Of a DNA stretch of 64,000 nt, positions 56,761 to 64,000 are shown one piece after another. Source of the DNA: Actinomarinicola tropica (GTDB taxonomy: Bacteria; Actinomycetota; Acidimicrobiia; Acidimicrobiales; SKKL01); the NCBI RefSeq assembly GCF_009650215.1, contig NZ_CP045851.1, forward strand, positions 3,623,001 through 3,687,000, written 5' to 3'. Each line of letters opens with the position of its first letter. The stretch's first letter is position 1. The position numbers and the translations under genes were made by a program. The notes below the pieces were generated by a model. It was not told the origin of the DNA. It ran no database searches and saw only the letters and a program-made list of their open reading frames with translations.

Positions 56761-57942
56761 GTGCGCGCCGCCTGGCTGGTCGCCGTCAACGACCTGCGCG
56801 TGCAGCTCCGGCGCGGGACCATCCTCGTGCTCGGCTTCGTGGCGCCGCTCGCCCTGGCGTTCGTCATGAACCTCGTCTTCGGCGGGGTCGACGACGGCAG
56901 CGGCCCGACCACCTTCGACGTCGCGGTCGTCGACCACGACGGCGGCGAGGAGGCCGACGGGTTCGTCGGCGTCCTGCGGGACGTGGCGTCGAGCGGCCTG
57001 CTCGACCTGACCAGCTACGACGACGAGGACGCCGCCCGCGCCGCGCTCGACGACGGCGACGTCGGCGCGATCTGGATCGTGCCCGACGGGTTCTCCGACG
57101 CCGTGCGGGCCGGCACCGAGACCGGGATCGAGGTCGTGGGCGACGTCGACGCCCCCACCACCGCGTCGGTCGCACGCGCCATCGCCCGCGGCTACGCGTC
57201 GAACGTCGGGCTCGGCACGATGGCCGCGACCACGGCGATCGAGACGGGGGTCGCCACCCCCGAGGACGCCGCGAGCGTCGCCGAGGAGGCCGCCGCGGCC
57301 GGATCCCCCGTGACCCTCGTCGACGCCACGGCCGACACGCGGCTGCTCGACATGTCCACCAACCTCATGGCCGGCATGGCGCTGTTCTTCGTGTTCTTCA
57401 CGTCCGGCCTGCCCGTGCTCGGCATCCTCGAGGAGCGCGACCAGGGCACGCTGCACCGGCTGCTCGCCGCGCCGATCCCCGCCTGGTCGATCACCGCCGG
57501 CAAGGTGCTGAGCGCCGCGATCCTCGGCTCGCTCTCGCTGTGGAGCCTGATGGCGGCGTCGAGCGTCCTGATGGGGGCCGAGTGGGGGCCGCCGATCGGC
57601 GCTGCGCTGCTCGCCGTGGCCGGGGTCGTCGCCGCCATCGGCATCATGTCGGTCGCCGGCTCGATCGCCCGCTCGACCGAGCAGGCGGGCAACGCCCAGG
57701 GCATCGTCGCCGTCGTCTTCGCGATCCTCGGCGGCGCCTTCGTGCCGATCCCCGGCGGGTCGGGCGGCGTGCTCGGCCTGCTCCAGCAGCTCACGCCCCA
57801 CGGCTGGTTCTTCGACGGCGTGGCCGACCTCCGCCACGACGGCGTCGCCGGTGCCGCCCCCGCCCTCGCCGTGCTGCTCGCCATGGGCCTCCTCACCGGT
57901 GCGGTCGGGCTCTGGCTCTCACGATGGGTCCTGCGGCGATGA
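56761..57942 (+). CDS. ABC-2 type permease 1
   Basis: A 393-aa membrane protein with an N-terminal segment (ILVLGFVAPLALAFVMNLVF), an outside domain of about 180 residues, and five C-terminal segments (residues ~200-390, e.g. LMAGMALFFVFFTSGLPVLG and ILEERDQGTLHRLLAAPIPA between them). The SPVTLVD.. lumen region and the ERDQGTLHRLLAAPI motif are typical of drug or lipid ABC-2 exporters. GTG 56761 begins 3 bp after the ATPase stop; its stop overlaps the next permease start (ATGA). Confidence 0.88.
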   Translation: MRAAWLVAVNDLRVQLRRGTILVLGFVAPLALAFVMNLVFGGVDDGSGPTTFDVAVVDHDGGEEADGFVGVLRDVASSGLLDLTSYDDEDAARAALDDGDVGAIWIVPDGFSDAVRAGTETGIEVVGDVDAPTTASVARAIARGYASNVGLGTMAATTAIETGVATPEDAASVAEEAAAAGSPVTLVDATADTRLLDMSTNLMAGMALFFVFFTSGLPVLGILEERDQGTLHRLLAAPIPAWSITAGKVLSAAILGSLSLWSLMAASSVLMGAEWGPPIGAALLAVAGVVAAIGIMSVAGSIARSTEQAGNAQGIVAVVFAILGGAFVPIPGGSGGVLGLLQQLTPHGWFFDGVADLRHDGVAGAAPALAVLLAMGLLTGAVGLWLSRWVLRR

Positions 57943-59120
57943 CCGGCGGGCTCGCCCGTGCCGGCGCCATCGGGGCGGTCAACCTCCGTCGCCACCTCCG
58001 CGACCGGGGCAACCTCTTCTTCACGTTCGTGTTCCCGATCGCCATGATCCTCGTCATCGGCCTCCAGTTCGGCAGCAGCGTCGACCCCCGCCTCGGCGTC
58101 GTCGGAGCCGACAGCGACCTCGCGGCAGCCGTGCTCGCCGAGCTCGACGACGGCGAGACCGACGTCGAGGTGGTCGACGTGGCGGACCTCGACGCAGGCA
58201 TCGACCAGGTCGAGTCCGCCGACCTCGACGCGGTGGTCGCGTTCCCCGACGGTGTCGATGCCTCCCTCCTCGACGGGGACGTCGACGTCGAGGTCGAGCT
58301 CGTCGCCGCCGCCGACGCCCAGGGCCAGGAGCTGCGCACGCTGCTGGACGGCGCGCTGTCCCGGGCATCCGCGCCGGCCGCGGCCGCCCGGGCCGCGGCG
58401 GCCCGCGGGGCCGACCCCACCGAGGCCGCGGCGGCTGCCGCCGGCCACGTCGATGCGCTCGACCGCGTCGCCGTGCGGACGGTCACCGCCGGCGACCGCA
58501 TCTTCCCGGAGGGCACGGGCGGCTTCGACGTCGCCGGTCCGAGCATGCTCGTCCTCTTCGTGTTCGTGAACGGCCTGGCCGGCAGCTACGCGCTCATCGT
58601 GTCCCGGCAGCTCGGGATCAGCCGCCGGATGCTGTCGACCCCCACCTCGTCGCGCAGCATCATCCTCGGGGAGGGCCTCGGCCGGTTCGTCATCGGCATC
58701 GTGCAGGGGGCGTACATCCTCGTCGCCACGCTCCTCCTGTTCGACATCGAGTGGGGCGGGCTGCTCGGCGCCACCGCCATCGTCGTCGCCGTCGCCGCGG
58801 TCGCCGCCGCGGCGGCCATGATCTTCGGCACGTTCTTCTCCAACCCCGAGCAGGCGAGCGGCATCGGGGTCGTCGCATCTCTGGCCCTCGGCGCCCTCGG
58901 CGGGGCGATGATGCCGATCGAGCTGTTCAGCGACACGCTGGCCGCCGCCGCCCGGTTCACCCCCCACTACTGGGCCATCGACGCCTTCGCCGAGCTGATC
59001 CGACACGACGGAGGGCTGGCCGACATCTGGTCGCAGCTCGCCGTGCTCCTCGCCATCGCGTCGGTGCTGCTCGTCATCGCCTCGTGGCGGATGCGACAGG
59101 TCCTGACCCGCACGCGCTGA
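57939..59120 (+). CDS. ABC-2 type permease 2
   Basis: A 393-aa membrane protein of the same design: N-terminal segment LFFTFVFPIAMILVIGLQFG, an outside Asp/Ala-rich region (residues ~45-190), then several segments (GPSMLVLFVFVNGLAGSYA, TAIVVAVAAVAAAAAM, SGIGVVASLALGALGGAMM, LAVLLAIASVLLVIASW). The cytoplasmic loop ISRRMLSTPTSSRSIILGE matches the first permease's loop position. Two permeases plus one ATPase form a heterodimeric exporter. ATG 57939 overlaps the previous stop. Confidence 0.88.
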   Translation: MTGGLARAGAIGAVNLRRHLRDRGNLFFTFVFPIAMILVIGLQFGSSVDPRLGVVGADSDLAAAVLAELDDGETDVEVVDVADLDAGIDQVESADLDAVVAFPDGVDASLLDGDVDVEVELVAAADAQGQELRTLLDGALSRASAPAAAARAAAARGADPTEAAAAAAGHVDALDRVAVRTVTAGDRIFPEGTGGFDVAGPSMLVLFVFVNGLAGSYALIVSRQLGISRRMLSTPTSSRSIILGEGLGRFVIGIVQGAYILVATLLLFDIEWGGLLGATAIVVAVAAVAAAAAMIFGTFFSNPEQASGIGVVASLALGALGGAMMPIELFSDTLAAAARFTPHYWAIDAFAELIRHDGGLADIWSQLAVLLAIASVLLVIASWRMRQVLTRTR

Positions 59121-59138
59121 GGGGTCTACCGTCCTCGC

Positions 59139-59855
59139 ATGCACACACGGCGGATCACGGCGGGCGGCCTCTCGGCCGCGCTCTCGCTCCTTCTCCTCGC
59201 GGGCTGCTCCGACGAGCCCGACCCCACCGCGCAGGACTACGTGGACGCCGCCACGGCGGCCATGCTCGCCGACGGCGAGGACACCGGGGTGGAGGACGAG
59301 GAGGACGCCCGCTGCCTGGCCGAGGGCGTGGTGGAGGCCGTCACCCTCGAACGGCTCGTGCGCGAGGACGTCTCCCCGCGCGAGTTCGCCGAGCTGGACG
59401 CCCTCGTCGACCTGCCCTTCCTCCTCCCGGAGGACGCACCGGAGCGGATCGAGACCACGATCCAGGAGTGCATCGACCTCGACGCCACGCTCCAGGAGCA
59501 GGTCGGTTCCGGCATGCCGATCGGCGACGCCTCGTGCCTCACCGACGCCATGGACCACGACGTGGTCGCGGGCATGCTCGCCGACGCGCTCATCCACGCC
59601 GACGAGGACCGCGCCGCGGAGCGGTTCGGCGCGAGTCTGCTCCAGGGCGCGCCGCCCGACTGCATCGAGCGACTGATCCTCGACGGGCTCGTCGGCGATG
59701 GTTCCTTGACGCCGGAGCAGGCGGCGTGCGTCGCGCCGGCGCTCGACGACGCTCTGGCCCACAGGGTCTTCGTCACCGCCGCCGGAGGCGGCACGCCCAG
59801 CCCCGAGGACCAGGCCGCCTTCGAGGGTGCGCTCCGCGGCTGCCTCGGCGGCTGA
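59139..59855 (+). CDS. Cysteine-rich lipoprotein, paralogue 1
   Basis: A 238-aa lipoprotein: lipobox LLLLAGC with lipidated Cys near residue 23, then an acidic helical chain. Mature Cys residues appear in evenly placed motifs: DARCLAEGVVEAV, TIQECIDL, GDASCLTDAMDHD, PPDCIERLI, QAACVAPAL and the C-terminal LRGCLGG. The next gene encodes a related protein with the same Cys frame. I know no family name; the helical repeat-like Cys layout suggests disulfide-bound bundles on the outer face. The gene lies 18 bp after permease 2 and may belong to the exporter unit. Confidence 0.78.
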   Translation: MHTRRITAGGLSAALSLLLLAGCSDEPDPTAQDYVDAATAAMLADGEDTGVEDEEDARCLAEGVVEAVTLERLVREDVSPREFAELDALVDLPFLLPEDAPERIETTIQECIDLDATLQEQVGSGMPIGDASCLTDAMDHDVVAGMLADALIHADEDRAAERFGASLLQGAPPDCIERLILDGLVGDGSLTPEQAACVAPALDDALAHRVFVTAAGGGTPSPEDQAAFEGALRGCLGG

Positions 59856-59888
59856 GGATGCGGCGACCGGTCTCGTTAGGGTCACCGG

Positions 59889-60635
59889 ATGCCGTTCCGC
59901 ACGTCCCCCGCCCGCGGCCTCGTGGCGCTGGTCGCCGCCACGCTCGTCCTCGCCGCCTGCGGTGACGACGGCTCCTCGGCGGAGGCCGGCCCCTACGTCG
60001 ACGCCCTGGCCGAGGAGCTCCGCTCGCCGTCCGAGGAGGGAGAGCTCGTCCTCCCCGACGACAGCGCCGAGTGCTTCGCCGAGGGCGTCGTGGAGATCCT
60101 CGACGCCGAGCGCCTCGACGAGGCCGGCGTCACCCCGCAGGAGCTCGCGGAGGTGGGTGCCTTCCCCGAGCTCGAGATCGATGTCCCCGATGACGCCCAG
60201 GAGCGCATCGCCGAGCTGGCGACGGGCTGCTTCGACGTGCGCAGCTCCCTCGGTGAGTCGTTCTCGAGCGCCCTCGGCGTCGACGTCTCCTGCCTGACCG
60301 ACGCCGCCGACGAGGACCGCGTCGCCGACGTGTTCGCCGAGCAGCTGGTCACCGGCGCCGCAGCCGAGTCCACCCAGGCGCTGCTCACCGACCTCCTCGA
60401 CGACGTCGAGCCGGCCTGCGGGGAGGAGATCTTCCTCCGCACCGCGGTGGCGCAGGGCGCACTCGACGAGGAGCAGGCGGCCTGCGTGGGCGAGCAGCTC
60501 GACGACGAGGTCGCCCTCCGGGCGTTCACGCTGACCGTCGCCGGCGAGCAGGCCGACGAGGCCGAGCTGTCCTCGATCGACGACGCCATCAGCGGGGCGT
60601 TCGACGCCTGCGGGGTGCCAGCGCCCGGCCAGTGA
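59889..60635 (+). CDS. Cysteine-rich lipoprotein, paralogue 2
   Basis: A 248-aa lipoprotein: signal and lipobox LVLAAC (Cys near residue 23), mature chain acidic and helical. It shares with the previous gene product the motifs ECFAEGVVEIL, ATGCFDVR, DVSCLTDAADED, EPACGEEIF, EEQAACVGEQLDD and a final Cys (FDACGVP). Similar length and spacing show a tandem duplication followed by divergence. Function unknown; export or envelope association follows from the lipid anchor. Confidence 0.78.
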   Translation: MPFRTSPARGLVALVAATLVLAACGDDGSSAEAGPYVDALAEELRSPSEEGELVLPDDSAECFAEGVVEILDAERLDEAGVTPQELAEVGAFPELEIDVPDDAQERIAELATGCFDVRSSLGESFSSALGVDVSCLTDAADEDRVADVFAEQLVTGAAAESTQALLTDLLDDVEPACGEEIFLRTAVAQGALDEEQAACVGEQLDDEVALRAFTLTVAGEQADEAELSSIDDAISGAFDACGVPAPGQ

Positions 60636-60647
60636 GCGCCGAGGCCG

Positions 60648-62132
60648 TCAGGCCGGCGGCATGGGGCAGGCAGCTGGCGCCATCGGGTCGGCCACCTCGA
60701 TGTAGAAGGCGGCGCACTGGATCGGCGCCGCCCCGAGGTGGACGTACTCCCACGGCTCGGGGTCCGGCCCCTGGTGGGCGACGCCGCGCGGATAGCTCGG
60801 GATGAAGCCATGGCGCTTCGCGTTGTGGAAGTTGTTCGAGCGCAGCCAGACCTCTGTGCGCGAACCCTCGAACGCACCCAACGAGCTGCCGGCGTTGAGG
60901 TCGACGGTTCGGCCGAGGTGGTGCTTCGACGTGCCAGGGATCGAGTGGTAGCGCAACGCGGACAAGATGGCGCCGTCAGCGGATCCGTTCGCGATCGCAG
61001 CAGCGGAGTGGTTCCCCATCTGTCGCCGGAAGATCTGCCTCTGGTGGTCGACCGACCGGTAGCCCGAACTCGCTGCGATGGGTAGGCCCTGTGCGCGAGC
61101 ATCAGCGACGAGGCCAGCAAAGCCGTGGGCCGCCTCGGGGACGAGGAGGACCCCGTGGACGCTGACGAGGCCCACGGTCGGCACGGCCCGCAGCCGATAC
61201 CCGCGCTGTTGCGCCAACGTCTGGATCCGCTGATCTGCGCCGGCGTGACCGGTGATGTGCGGCCACGTCGTCAGCTGCCTGGTCCCGGGCAGCGGCTCGA
61301 TCGCCAGGTGGAGCTGGCGGAACTCCTCGGGGGTGAGCGTGGGGAAGGCGGGAGGCGGCGGCAGCTCGCGGCAGACGACGCCGTCGCGGTCGGGATCAAG
61401 TCCGGCGACGTCGCCGTAGTAGCGGCGGTACAGGTCGAACCACGCCTGGGCCTCGACCTGGCTGCGGAACGAACCGCAGTCGCGTGCACCGCCCGGGTTC
61501 GGCGGGGGCGGGCTGCCCTCGTACCGCCAGATGAACGTGGCCGCCTGGCCGCGGGTGCTGGTGCCGTCGGGCTCGAAGCGGTTGCTGCCGCCGACGCCGG
61601 TGGTGTGGCCCTCAGCCCGCGCCCACCGCACCGCGCGCTCGTAGAACGCGTTCGGGGTCGTGTCGACGAACCCGTGCGCCGGGTGACCCGAGGGTGAGCC
61701 GTCGAGGCGCCAGAGGAACGTCACCAGCTCGGCGCGGGTGACGGGACGGTCGGGCTCGAACCGGTTGCTGCCCCCGACGCCAGTTGTATGGCCCTCAGCC
61801 CGCGCCCACTGCAGCGCCCGCTCGTAGAACGCGTTCGGGATCGTGTCGACGAACTCGTGGGCGGCGTGCCCGGTCGGGGCACCGGCCATGCGCCACGTGA
61901 ACGTGATCATCTGGCCCCGGGTGACGGCGCCGATCGGGTGGTACCGGTGAGGGGACACGCCCGTGGTGATGCCCGAGGAGCGCATCCAGGCCACAGCGGG
62001 GGCGTAGTACTCGTGGCCTCGGACATCGACGAAATCCGCGACGTCGGCGGCCGCTGGCGGGGGCGGAGCCACGACGAGCGAGGCGGCGAGGACGGTGAGC
62101 GCGCCGACGAAGGCGACGATCGTGCGAGGCAC
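60648..62132 (-). CDS. SLH-repeat, Excalibur-like, VanY-type D,D-peptidase
   Basis: A 494-aa secreted protein: signal peptide (IVAFVGALTVLAASLVVAPP), three SLH-type repeats (residues ~30-215, each about 61 aa with ARAEGHTTGVGGSNRFEPD), a Cys-flanked Ca-binding Excalibur-like segment (GLDPDRDGVVCRELP near residue 248), and a C-terminal VanY/D-alanyl-D-alanine carboxypeptidase domain: ASSGYRSVDHQRQIF, SKHHLGRTVDLNAG (zinc His and Asp), and EPWEYVHLG (general base Glu and zinc His). SLH repeats bind secondary wall polymers. The GTG start 62132 is 1 bp after the dnaB stop. Confidence 0.9.
   Translation of the reverse strand: MPRTIVAFVGALTVLAASLVVAPPPPAAADVADFVDVRGHEYYAPAVAWMRSSGITTGVSPHRYHPIGAVTRGQMITFTWRMAGAPTGHAAHEFVDTIPNAFYERALQWARAEGHTTGVGGSNRFEPDRPVTRAELVTFLWRLDGSPSGHPAHGFVDTTPNAFYERAVRWARAEGHTTGVGGSNRFEPDGTSTRGQAATFIWRYEGSPPPPNPGGARDCGSFRSQVEAQAWFDLYRRYYGDVAGLDPDRDGVVCRELPPPPAFPTLTPEEFRQLHLAIEPLPGTRQLTTWPHITGHAGADQRIQTLAQQRGYRLRAVPTVGLVSVHGVLLVPEAAHGFAGLVADARAQGLPIAASSGYRSVDHQRQIFRRQMGNHSAAAIANGSADGAILSALRYHSIPGTSKHHLGRTVDLNAGSSLGAFEGSRTEVWLRSNNFHNAKRHGFIPSYPRGVAHQGPDPEPWEYVHLGAAPIQCAAFYIEVADPMAPAACPMPPA
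61568..61660 (-). repeat. Internal DNA repeat of SLH unit, copy A
   Basis: A stretch of the SLH-coding region (61568-61660) is nearly identical to 61751-61843, 183 bp away (61 codons). Copy A holds the core CGGGCTCGAA and the run encoding ARAEGHTTGVGG on the minus strand. High DNA identity means the SLH repeats are kept alike by recent duplication or gene conversion. Confidence 0.7.
61751..61843 (-). repeat. Internal DNA repeat of SLH unit, copy B
   Basis: The second copy of the repeat starting CGGGCTCGAA at 61751, offset 183 bp from copy A, with only scattered base changes. The outermost SLH repeat further upstream is more diverged in DNA. Confidence 0.7.
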
Positions 62133-62133
62133 T

Positions 62134-64000
62134 TCAGACGCCCTTCGCCATGTTGGCGTAGCGGGCGTAGTGGTCGAGGAAGGCCAACCGGCTCACGCCG
62201 GTGGGGCCGTTGCGGTGCTTCGAGACGATGATCTCCGCCGTACCCCGATCGGCGGAGTCCGGGTTGTAGACCTCGTCGCGGTAGATGAACATCACGACGT
62301 CGGCGTCCTGCTCGATCGAACCGGACTCGCGGAGGTCGGCGAGCACCGGCCGCTTGTCGGCCCGCATCTCGAGGCCGCGGGACAGCTGCGACAGCGCCAC
62401 GACCGGGACCTCGAGCTCGCGGGCGAGGATCTTCAGGCCACGGCTCATCTCCGACACCTCGACCTGGCGGTTCTCGGCGTTGCCACGACCGGTCATCAGC
62501 TGGAGGTAGTCGATGACGATCATGCCGAGGTCGCCGACCTTGCTCTTCAGGCGACGGGCCTTGGAGCGGATCTCCATCACGGTGAGGGCCGGGTTGTCGT
62601 CGATCCACAGCGGGGCCTCGGCGAGGCGGCCGGTGGCGTGGGCGATCTTGTTCCAGTCCGCCTCGACGAGCTTGCCGTTGCGGACCCGCTGCGAGTCGAC
62701 CCGGGCCTCGGCGCAGACGATGCGCTGCGTGAGCTCGAGTCGGCTCATCTCCAGCGAGAAGAACAGCACGGGCCGGTGGCTCTCCAGCGCGGCGTGGGCG
62801 GCCATGCCCAGGGCGAAGGACGTGTTGTGCGTGGGGACGAGCGACTCCCCTGCCAGGTAGAGGTGCGACGGCGAGTCGACGGTGATGCAGCTCACCGGCA
62901 CGCTGTCGACGGGGTGCAGGCCGACGATGGCCCGGGCGCTCGGCAGGCCGGGCGCCGGCGACCAGCGCGCCGCCTTGCGCGGGAGGCGGAAGACCGGGTC
63001 GCGCGGGAGCCACCGAAGGGCCCAGGCGTCGAAGCGGGCGTCGCCGTCGGGCGTGGCGATCGTGCGGTGCTCGACCGGGTCGGGTCGGCCACCGAGCGAG
63101 CAGACCAGCTCGCGGACCTGCCCGGCCACGGTCGGATCGGCGAGGACGAGCTCGACCGCCCCGCCGTCGAGGATCGTGCCCTCGGTGTCCATCAGCCCCT
63201 CGAGCAGGGACTGGCGGTGCTTGGCGGCGCCGCGGAGGTAGCGGTCGGGGATGAGGGGCGGGACCCCGCCGAGGAGGCCGAGCTGCTGGAGCTCGCGGGC
63301 GAGCAGGCGCCCGCCGGAGACGTAGCCCGCTGCCTCGTGCTCGGCGCGGAAGTGGGCGGGGTCGTCGCCGTCGATGTCGAGCGCCGACGACACGCCGCAC
63401 GCGCCGGCGATCCAGCTGCCGAGCACGTAGGGGTCGGCGGGCAGGTCGTGCGCCGCGAGGTCGAGCGGCTGGGCGAGCGGGATCGACCAGCGGGGGCGGC
63501 CGGCATGGCGCACGCCGCCCTCCACGAGCTGCGCGGTGGTGGCGACGCGGGTCTCGCCCGTCGCGGCGTCCCGCACGCACCACTGGTGCTCGGCGTCGGC
63601 GACGATCCGCGCGCCGTCGTCGAGCTCGACCTCGTAGCAGTCCCGCTCGAGGTGGATCGGCGACCTGTAGGTGACCCGTGCCGACCCGCCGCGCTCGTCG
63701 AGCACGAGGTCGCCCTCGCGGAGCTCGCCCATCGTCGTCCACCCCGTCGGCGTCGGGATCGGGGTGTCGAGGGCCAGCGCCTTGCCCATGGCGGGGCGGG
63801 CGCCGACGACGTAGAGGGCGTTCGGCTGCAGGCCCGACAGGAGCTCGTCGAGGTCGTGGTAGCCGGTGGGGACGCCGGTGATCGATTCGCCCCGCTCGTA
63901 GAGCGCCTCGAGCCGGTCGAGGTTGTCGGCGAGCAGGTCGCGGATGGCCGACATCGAGTCGGTGGTGCGGCGCTGGGCGACGTCGAAGACCAGCTGCTCC
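62134..64000 (-). CDS. dnaB: Replicative DNA helicase DnaB with intein (partial, N-terminus outside window)
   Basis: The replicative helicase, 5' end cut by the window edge (622 codons seen). Extein N-part includes EQLVFDVAQRRTTDSMSAI linker, SITGVPTGYHDLDELLSG and GARPAMGK (Walker A start). The intein interrupts between Lys and Thr of the P-loop. Extein C-part resumes TSFALGMAAHAA and continues with Walker B IVIDYLQLM, GNAENRQVEVSEMSRGLK and ADLRESGSIEQDADVVMF, ending NMAKGV. The helicase needs protein splicing to gain a working ATP site. The SLH gene follows 1 bp later and may be co-transcribed. Confidence 0.95.
   Translation of the reverse strand, partial: EQLVFDVAQRRTTDSMSAIRDLLADNLDRLEALYERGESITGVPTGYHDLDELLSGLQPNALYVVGARPAMGKALALDTPIPTPTGWTTMGELREGDLVLDERGGSARVTYRSPIHLERDCYEVELDDGARIVADAEHQWCVRDAATGETRVATTAQLVEGGVRHAGRPRWSIPLAQPLDLAAHDLPADPYVLGSWIAGACGVSSALDIDGDDPAHFRAEHEAAGYVSGGRLLARELQQLGLLGGVPPLIPDRYLRGAAKHRQSLLEGLMDTEGTILDGGAVELVLADPTVAGQVRELVCSLGGRPDPVEHRTIATPDGDARFDAWALRWLPRDPVFRLPRKAARWSPAPGLPSARAIVGLHPVDSVPVSCITVDSPSHLYLAGESLVPTHNTSFALGMAAHAALESHRPVLFFSLEMSRLELTQRIVCAEARVDSQRVRNGKLVEADWNKIAHATGRLAEAPLWIDDNPALTVMEIRSKARRLKSKVGDLGMIVIDYLQLMTGRGNAENRQVEVSEMSRGLKILARELEVPVVALSQLSRGLEMRADKRPVLADLRESGSIEQDADVVMFIYRDEVYNPDSADRGTAEIIVSKHRNGPTGVSRLAFLDHYARYANMAKGV
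62824..63780 (-). other. Class 3 intein in DnaB P-loop with degenerate LAGLIDADG endonuclease
   Basis: A 319-aa in-frame protein intron between GARPAMGK and TSFALG. Residue 1 is Ala (ALALDTPIPT), so the normal N-terminal Cys/Ser is missing. Block B has H65-Q66-W67 (EHQWCV), block F has Cys298 (VSCITVD), and block G ends VPTHN with Thr317, His318, Asn319. This Trp/Cys/Thr set is the hallmark of class 3 inteins, which start splicing at the block F Cys. A dodecapeptide endonuclease remains between: first motif LGSWIAGAC (residues 120-128) lacks the expected acidic residue, the second, LLEGLMDTEGTI (192-203), is kept. Confidence 0.92.

Noticed and set aside
54853-57837. 994-codon minus-strand open frame opposite the LysR and ABC genes
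   Set aside because: It is the antisense shadow of clearly recognised genes; composition is biased (Gly/Asp/Val/Arg) and no motif is present.

Overview
This window is a 64-kb stretch of very GC-rich, gene-dense bacterial chromosome. Frequent GTG starts, many 4-bp ATGA/GTGA gene overlaps, abundant ECF sigma factors, NarL/LuxR-type two-component systems with HisKA_3 kinases, a large-type inositol-3-phosphate synthase and a WYL regulator all point to a high-GC actinobacterium. The mix fits a deep branch such as Acidimicrobiia (inference; no 16S or other marker rRNA is present). I see no rRNA, tRNA, CRISPR array, insertion sequence, prophage or plasmid gene. No gap between genes exceeds about 200 bp, so there are no long empty stretches.

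Layout. 1-4.4 kb: two ECF sigma factor units with co-operonic membrane or hypothetical partners, flanking a methyltransferase and a membrane-anchored metzincin-like protease. 4.4-9.6 kb: an alpha/beta hydrolase divergent from an acyl-CoA synthetase, a lipoprotein, and a PAS-GAF-PP2C (RsbU-like) phosphatase. 9.6-16.9 kb: a one-polypeptide sigma/anti-sigma/extracellular sensor, an L,D-transpeptidase, DUF2237, and a string of small coupled genes (membrane protein, LuxR regulator, lone receiver, VOC protein, PIG-L deacetylase, SDR). 16.9-22.6 kb: a minus-strand operon of cupredoxin lipoprotein, MacB-like ATPase, histidine kinase and FtsX permease. 22.6-27.1 kb: an MTHFR-like protein, Maf, a pseudouridine-catabolism pair (PfkB kinase and PsuG) and an EamA transporter. 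27.2-33.4 kb: a complete envelope-stress type module (histidine kinase, LuxR regulator, DUF4097 protein, ATPase, 847-aa permease) with a matching palindrome before each of its two blocks.

33.4-44.1 kb: an anchored protein, a hydrolase, a CstR-like repressor with a palindrome, a PAS-PAS-GAF-GGDEF-EAL protein, ManA, an HD protein, and a MoxR/DUF58/DUF4129 operon. 44.2-54.8 kb: an RsbW-like ATPase, WYL regulator, HisE-HisG, small-domain proteins, an NfeD-flotillin pair, a second PIG-L protein, an ASCH-domain protein, a CaiB-type CoA-transferase, a VanZ-like protein and Ino1. 54.9-60.6 kb: a LysR regulator divergent from ino1, an ABC-2 exporter with two permeases, and two related cysteine-rich lipoproteins. 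60.6-64 kb: an SLH/Excalibur/VanY cell-wall peptidase downstream of dnaB, which carries a 319-aa class 3 intein in its P-loop.

The strongest unusual items are: the class 3 DnaB intein with a decayed endonuclease; the ECF sigma fused to an anti-sigma-like zinc motif, membrane segment and extracellular domain; the twin palindromes of the 27-33 kb module; a single-base frameshift near the 3' end of that module's kinase; an ABC ATPase with no normal start codon ahead of its Walker A motif; and a CstR-like repressor with a G/C-tract palindrome in its leader.
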